This document shows, in pieces, positions 58,431-64,000 of a DNA stretch of 64,000 nt. The notes under the pieces are model-generated. The model saw only the letters and a program-made list of their open reading frames with translations. It was not told the DNA's origin and searched no databases. A program made the position numbers and the translations under genes. The stretch spans positions 1 to 64,000 of the forward strand of contig CAJNOI010000059.1 in NCBI GenBank assembly GCA_905250115.1. Direction: 5' to 3'. This DNA comes from Adineta steineri (Eukaryota; Rotifera; Eurotatoria; Adinetida; Adinetidae). How positions within the stretch are numbered: position 1 is the first letter of the stretch; every line of letters begins with the position of its first letter.

Positions 58431-61108
58431 TGGCAATTTTAAATCACTGTTCTTTATGAAAACAAAAATGGTTAATGCATGAAATATTCGAAATTTAAAT
58501 TTTCTTCATACAAAAGAAATATTTATGCTATGATTGATTCTAAAATTGAAGAATGCATTAACGGTTTCTTCTATATTAGAATCACCTTTAGTCTGTATAT
58601 GAATAAATTATGATTCTCTAAAATTCTTTTTTTCTCTATAATCATTTTCACAAACTAGAAAAATTAGATAAATGATTTTCAATTTTTGTTTGTAATAGTA
58701 CTGATCTACTCTTGTTTATTAACGTGACTGTAGCCTTCGTCTTCTTAAGAAAAAGGAACTCTGTCTAACATACATACGCTTATATATCAAAATGATTTGT
58801 GACATGTATTACAATAGAATATACTATGTTAACTATAAAAATATTGTTATTGTCTATTATCATTTCAATATATTGCGTCGAGATATGTAACTATTACTAA
58901 GAAAAAGAATCTGTATGACATACCTTCGAACTTATTATCATAGATTAATGATTTTTATTAGTATGAATATATGGAAAACGAATTAATAGTTGTTTGCGTG
59001 TCGTATTATTTTCTTATCTGAATGTCACAAAGGAAATATAAATCTGTAAATATATTTCTGAACTTGTAGTGTTTTCATCCCTAAGAGACAGACATAAAGT
59101 GCAAACTGTAGCTATATTAACTCCTCATGCTGTTTGAGTTATTAATGGACGAGAAGTACGAATGCTCATGTTATATGCACTAGTTGGATTTGAATCATTT
59201 CTTAGCGAAATGAAAACATTTACTGATGCTCAATTTGCTGATAAAAAAAATTCAAGAAAACAATCGATGAGAAATATGATAATATTCATTTAGAATAAGT
59301 ACTCCTTTTAATTCTGAACTGTATATCTAAAGATTTAAAGCATAAAATATATTCTTGGTTTAATACGTAAAGAATCGATGTACTGCTCTTTTATATCAAT
59401 ATGATACTCAGAGTTTATGAGTTTGAAATAGAGATCTCCATCGCGGGGTGGCAGTAATAGCTAGTATAAACCAGTTATCATCAGTTTTGATATTTCGAAA
59501 AAAAATTTTTTTATACATTTATCCACAGAAATCTATTAAAATATTTAAAAACAAATCTAAATATTTTTATTAAAATAAATATAAGTTAGATAAATATTTG
59601 AACCTCTTCTAAATGACAGTTATTACCATACGGTATGATCAGATCAACCTTTGATTTATTGACTTGATTAAGCATGATGATGTACTAAACTAACAGTTTT
59701 TCTAGCAAATCAATTGAGTTTGAAATGAAATGTTTTTTATTTCTATAAAATTTATTTTCAAGCAGAAGAAACTTCTAGGACTAGAAGATTAATGCTCTAC
59801 TTTATTGTTACATTTATTTCTTTTGTATCATAAATGGATAATGCTTGATGTTAACTTTCCATGTTAAATTATGAAAAGTTGTTTAATCATTTATACTGTT
59901 AATCAATAGTTTGCATACGTATTGGAACAAAGTTTTCGAAAAAAATTAATTAATTAAAGAATGAAATAAAAAGATGAATGAACGTTAAAATTTAAATGTG
60001 AAAATGACGCAAATGATCAATATAAAATATAATCAATATAGCATTCTATTCTTTCTTGCACTTTTACACTATTTTTCCTTATTTGTCCAATTCTATTATC
60101 TTCTTTTTTTTTTTTCTTCCTTCCTCTCTCTGTTGCTGTTAGAGAAATAAAGAGAGAAAGGTCATTGAATATTTGCATTGTTTTCTCTTGCCAGACAAGT
60201 CTGGAACGATTAACGTAGCATCTGTTGAAAAGTTCATATGTAATAGTTGAATTTCATTCGTTCAATGTATATCTAATAAAATTTGGTATGTATTCGAAAT
60301 ATATGTAAGTAAGTAATAGTACAATTTCAGGAAATAATTAGCATTATCTTGATTATTGATAATAATTGTATTATGGAATGAAAAAAAATATTTATAACAT
60401 AATTCATCATTTCTCTCGTGAAATGAATACAGCCTTTGTTGCTTTTTGAAAATTTAAAAAGTAAAAATTGATTTTTTTATTCAATTTAAAAAGCATATCG
60501 ATTAGCTGAACATATTGTTTTATCAAAAAATATAAACATAAATGACCAATAATAAATAAGTGAGAATTGAGAAGTAAATTTTTGTTTTTCTAATGAGTTC
60601 ATTTTAATTTTATCATTTCAAGTTTATATATAAATTGTCAAATAATGAAATATTTTCTTTAATGATTATTTGATATCGAACACAATAACTACTTTATATT
60701 TTTTTTAATAAGACAAGGTTTTGATTTATGTATAGAATACCGACAACGCAGTTGATACTAAGTTTAGATATTAGTCTAGAACAATACTGTAATTCTTTCA
60801 ATTGTTTAAAATAATCAAAGTAATTAAGAAAAAACTATTTTATTAATTGAGAAAAGAATGAGAAGAATATTTCTATATAAAAAAACCTTATCCGACGATT
60901 ATATTGCTAATGAAATCAGTATGTTTTTCGAGCATTGTTTTTTTTTTCTTAGTAAAATAATTAATGGCAACAATTCATTCATTTCCTGTTCATCAAACAC
61001 GTTCATATATGACAAATACTTCTATATTATCTTATTTCAATCATTTTGGGTATAATTTTCATCTGAAACTTCATTAATAACGTATATTTCTTTAGATTCA
61101 GAACAAAA
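58431..61108. other. Gene-poor region, 2.7 kb
   Basis: AT-rich. I see no convincing exon, RNA gene or transposon end. Pyrimidine-rich tracts lie at 60100-60130. A short patch at 59445-59460 (CATCGCGGGGTGGCAG) is less AT-rich and may be a remnant of a repeat. The left part probably contains the TRPA1-like promoter. Confidence 0.4.
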
Positions 61109-61885
61109 ATGAGTCGCTTATTTACCTGGTTTATTCGATTACAAATTGTATACTTTGTGTTGTTATTCATATCTGTTGGTTTCCGTTTCTTTCCACAGAT
61201 AGCAGCGCCGGATGACAAAGAACCATTAACATTTATAATTAACGATTCGGTAGTAGTGTATACGAAACTTCAATCAACTTTTGCAAGTAAATACTGAAGT
61301 TCAATTGATTAAGAAAAAAAAAATGTATAAGTTAAATGTACGAAAGAATTCTTTTACTTATTAAAGAAAACAAGCAATGTAAAAGAGAAACATTTTGAAG
61401 TGATTCTATAATCAGTTATTCGATGAATTATTTTATTTAATAGATCATTTATTCCTATCGGTCAATACTTGTATTTGATTTTTTTTGATGATATTATTTC
61501 TTTTATTGTAGGACGATGTTTTCTATCATTAACAGTCCCTGTCAATATTAATAATTACATAAATATGACTCGTATCAATGTAATTTTGTGTTGTATCAAT
61601 CTCGGTTTAGTTATTTGGATTCAACATATTATTTATCACGTTCCTTCGAAATATCTTCAAAATTCCTACCGATGGTTCTGTTGGGGTCGCAAAATATTAA
61701 TTATTTTTGTTATTTCCAATATCTTCAGTCAAATCATTAGTAGTACTGCTTGTCGATCAATCGAAATTCTTTATGACTCTCGATATATGTCAATGATTAT
61801 AGTACAATTATTTGATCCTATTATGTGCATCTGTTTTTCATTTTTCCTTGGTATCAAATTTGCATCGATCAGGTTTGTAATGTGA
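61109..61885 (+). CDS. Small four-TM membrane protein
   Basis: Two exons join in phase (61109-61286 and 61512-61885, donor A|GTAAAT, acceptor TTATTGTAG) to give 183 residues with four hydrophobic helices: LQIVYFVLLFISVGFRFF, INVILCCINLGLVIWIQHII, ILIIFVISNIFSQIISSTAC and MSMIIVQLFDPIMCICFSFF. There is no signal peptide beyond the first helix and no known motif. The donor-like CAG|GTTTGT at the end could mean another exon replaces the last three residues. I do not recognise the family. The support is the long open frames, good splice signals and even helix spacing. Confidence 0.5.
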
Positions 61886-62195
61886 TTATTAATTTTAGTT
61901 AAACGAACAATATTATAATACTTTATTTACAAGAATATTTTTTCTTATTTGATAATAGTGTATCATAAGTGAAATAGATTCAACGATTTTATTATACTGA
62001 AACTTTTTTGTTTTTGAAGAGTTTGATATAGAACCAAAAAGACTCATTTGAAATATCAAACTATCATTTCTACTCGTTATTATTTAACATGATATGTCAT
62101 TAAGGGAAAATATTAGAAAACTTTTTTATATATTATCATTCCTTTTTTTTTCTATAAGAAAACATCATGTTTGATTAAAACTGAATCGATTTATT

Positions 62196-62459
62196 CTATT
62201 CTTCTTTTTCTTTCTTATCGAAGTACCACATCCAACTTACGAGTAAAATAAAAACACATAAGAAAGAAAAAATGACTTCACACCATGTATAAACATATAC
62301 GCCACAATAATCTTTGATTATATCTGTTGTGACTAAAAAAGTTACGACACCCGTACATACATTTAATATATTTTTCAATAAAACACTATAAATTTTGTAT
62401 CCGACGTCGTTTATTTTCATTCCAATAAATATCACAATAACAGCTACAATCAAGGTTCC
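62196..62459 (-). CDS. Membrane-protein exon or fragment
   Basis: An open minus-strand stretch with no ATG of its own (the preceding codons read FGT). It encodes LIVAVIVIFIGMKINDVGYK, ILNVCTGVVTFLVTTDII and VIFSFLCVFILLVSWMWYF, then DKKEKEE and a stop. Three hydrophobic helices and a charged tail suggest the last exon of a small multi-pass protein, perhaps related to the four-TM gene at 61109 facing it. The upstream exon is not visible, as there is no clear acceptor, so it may be a remnant. Confidence 0.35.
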   Translation of the reverse strand, partial: GTLIVAVIVIFIGMKINDVGYKIYSVLLKNILNVCTGVVTFLVTTDIIKDYCGVYVYTWCEVIFSFLCVFILLVSWMWYFDKKEKEE

Positions 62460-62478
62460 GAATAGAATTTAGAAGAAA

Positions 62479-62532
62479 AATGTTTCTGTACACTTTGTTT
62501 AACCTAACGAAATGTTTCTGTACACTATGTTT
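62479..62532. repeat. Short direct repeat
   Basis: A 22-nt unit, AATGTTTCTGTACACTTTGTTT at 62479-62500 by its first 20 bases, recurs at 62511-62532 with one mismatch. A related inverted sequence (GAGTGTACCAAAGTGTATA) follows at about 62542-62560, and GCAGAGTGTACC appears again near 63504. These may be parts of one repeat family. Confidence 0.5.
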
Positions 62533-62774
62533 TTGAAAGCAGAGTGTACCAAAGTGTATAAATTGAATTTAATTATAGTCTTGAAATATAGAAAATGTTC
62601 ATATTTTTGCTAATGAAGAATGTAAAACAAATGCATAGTGAATAATACTAAATACACAATTAATACGCACACAGTTATGTAATCTGACCTGAATAGGAAT
62701 ATTTCCTTTATTATTTGCCAATATTAGTATCAATATCCATTTAAATTTAAACAGAAAAGAAATCAATTTATGAC

Positions 62775-63479
62775 TTAAGGGGACATACCCCTTTGCGGAG
62801 TTTCACGCCAACGGCAAAGCGAAACTTTTTGGAATTTTCAGAGTGGATAGGCCGCGAGTAGTAGAGTAACAGTTGTCATAGACTCAAAATTACCAGACCT
62901 CGTCTTCATAGACTTCAGGAGACCCCAAGATTCAAAAATGGCTTAAAATTTTCCCCGCCAAATCCACAAATTTTATTATTTTGAGCTGAAATTTTTGTTG
63001 GTAATACTTTGAATAAGTTGTAGGGTGTATTTTTTTTTGCAAAAAAATCCTAAAACTTCAGACAGAAAAGCCAAAATACTGAAGACCTCGAAAAATCTCT
63101 AGCATTTTAGAATCCTGAAAATTTTGCAAATCCTGCAAAGTTTAAGTGGTAAGAGTTATCGGCAAAAAAAACAGTGAACCCAAATCAGTTGAAGTCCCAC
63201 CAACCAAATTTTCAGTCCGATCGGACTTAAAATGGCCGAGACAAGGAGAACCAAACTCTTTGTGGCAGCCAAAAAGCTAGTTTCGAGGAAAACGCGTTCT
63301 TCGTTCGATTTTTAGCACATCTTGACAGAAAAAACGAACTTTTTTGAGGTTTTTCACCTACAAAAAGTAGGTTTTCGGTTTTTCAAAGAATGTTAGCATA
63401 TAGAGGCCATCTATATCTATACCTTGACGTGAAAAAAAATTTTGAAAAATTTTGTCTGGAAAGGGAGGGGTCACCTTAA
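62775..63479. mobile_element. TTAA-flanked non-coding element, about 700 bp
   Basis: Flanked by TTAA at 62775-62778 and 63476-63479. The ends are imperfect inverted repeats, GGGGACATACCCCTTTGC on the left against GGTGACCCCTCCCTTTCC read from the right (12 of 18 match). The body is clearly different in composition from the neighbours, with purine-rich runs such as CTTCAGGAGACCCC and AAAATGGCCGAGACAAGG. No ORF is recognised. The TTAA target suggests piggyBac, but the termini differ from those of the copy at 53818. Confidence 0.55.
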
Positions 63480-64000
63480 AAACAAAGTGTTATTTTTGTT
63501 CGCAGAGTGTACCGTGTACATTTTGTTTTCACGAGCGACGTGTAAAACAGCGTGTATTTCAAAAGTCGCAAGTGTTTCACCCTTTTTTCCTCTGCTGTGT
63601 ACACTTGCCATTCGGAACCCTGGCTACAATGGCTTGAATATTGCGAACTACTTTTGTATACAAATACCATTCATTTGCCACTCATAACCGTGGCAGTTGG
63701 GCAAGAAATACACCAACTGGTATTATGAAGCAGCAAGTAATCATAAATACTTGCCAAACTAAAAGTTTGGTATTTTGAATAATCGGCATTTATTTTTGTT
63801 GTATTTAGTAAAGTGATGTACAGTAAAAGAAACTTTTTGTTCTATATATATATTCTCTTCGATCTTTCTCTCCTGTACGAAAAGTTTCGCTTACCACACG
63901 TCACTCTTATGAAGCAAGAAGCGAAACGATCGGTTAATTCCATCTTGTCATTATAAGAAATAATTTTATTTAAAAAAACATTTATTTAAAAAAAAGGTAT
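63480..64000. other. Right-edge region without a gene
   Basis: Starts with sequence sharing GCAGAGTGTACC and GTGTACA words with the 62.5-kb repeat, so it may be repeat-derived. Short ORFs here overlap each other on both strands and have no recognisable domain. Bases 63870-63930 hold a loose inverted repeat (AAAGTTTCGCTTACC and GAAGCGAAACGATC). Confidence 0.35.

Noticed and set aside
63442-63687. Three overlapping ORFs on both strands at the right edge
   Set aside because: They overlap one another, cross the border of the TTAA-flanked element, and have no conserved motif.
1-64000. Prokaryote-type defence system, CRISPR array or biosynthetic operon
   Set aside because: All confident genes are spliced animal genes on both strands with separate promoters; there are no direct-repeat arrays or co-directional unspliced gene clusters.

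Overview
This window is nuclear DNA from a compact, AT-rich animal genome. The evidence is spliceosomal genes with many 45-70 nt GT..AG introns, spacing of roughly one gene per 3-4 kb, and clear animal orthologues (voltage-sensing phosphatase, parafibromin, CLEC16A, Fritz/WDPCP, a KChIP, a PTPRR-type phosphatase, TRPA1). Intron-poor B-box and F-box/LRR genes with no obvious orthologue, interspersed with short inverted-repeat transposons, fit a bdelloid rotifer best. That assignment is inference. There is no prokaryotic operon, CRISPR array or tRNA that I can see.

Layout. 0.7-15 kb is a run of four minus-strand genes: a voltage-sensing phosphatase (740-3332), an SLC25A24-type Ca-regulated mitochondrial carrier (3648-5590), a class III-like unconventional myosin with a C-terminal SH2 domain (6898-12547, with an alternative last exon at 5946-6095), and a lysosomal phospholipase A2 of the LCAT/PLA2G15 family (13179-14936). 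16-27 kb is on the plus strand: an intronless B-box-like protein, ribosomal protein L17 (interrupted by a small false assembly gap), and CLEC16A. One CLEC16A intron holds a complete antisense LRR-Ig-like membrane protein gene, and another holds a hAT-like foldback element. 28-43 kb has WDPCP/Fritz (minus), then FGFR1OP2/SIKE, a PTPRR-like phosphatase with an apparent second promoter for a cytosolic form, and NDUFA9, all plus. 43-51 kb has an F-box/LRR-like gene, a piggyBac transposase relic, about 2.6 kb with no gene, and a KChIP-like protein whose EF-hands look degenerate. 51-55 kb has a 557-bp inverted-repeat element and CDC73/parafibromin (minus), which carries an internally deleted piggyBac element in an intron. 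56.7-58.4 kb has a ZAD-like zinc-finger N-terminus (plus) and a TRPA1-type ankyrin region (minus), both cut by a 100-N gap. The rest is sparse: a small four-TM protein, a membrane-protein fragment and a TTAA-flanked element.

The genes are mostly unrelated housekeeping, signalling and membrane genes, and I see no functional cluster. The points most worth a second look are the myosin-SH2 fusion and its two alternative C-termini, the in-frame alternative first exon of the PTPRR-like gene, the nested LRR gene whose stop codon overlaps a CLEC16A exon, the degenerate KChIP, several mobile elements with recoverable target-site duplications, and two assembly defects that damage annotated genes.
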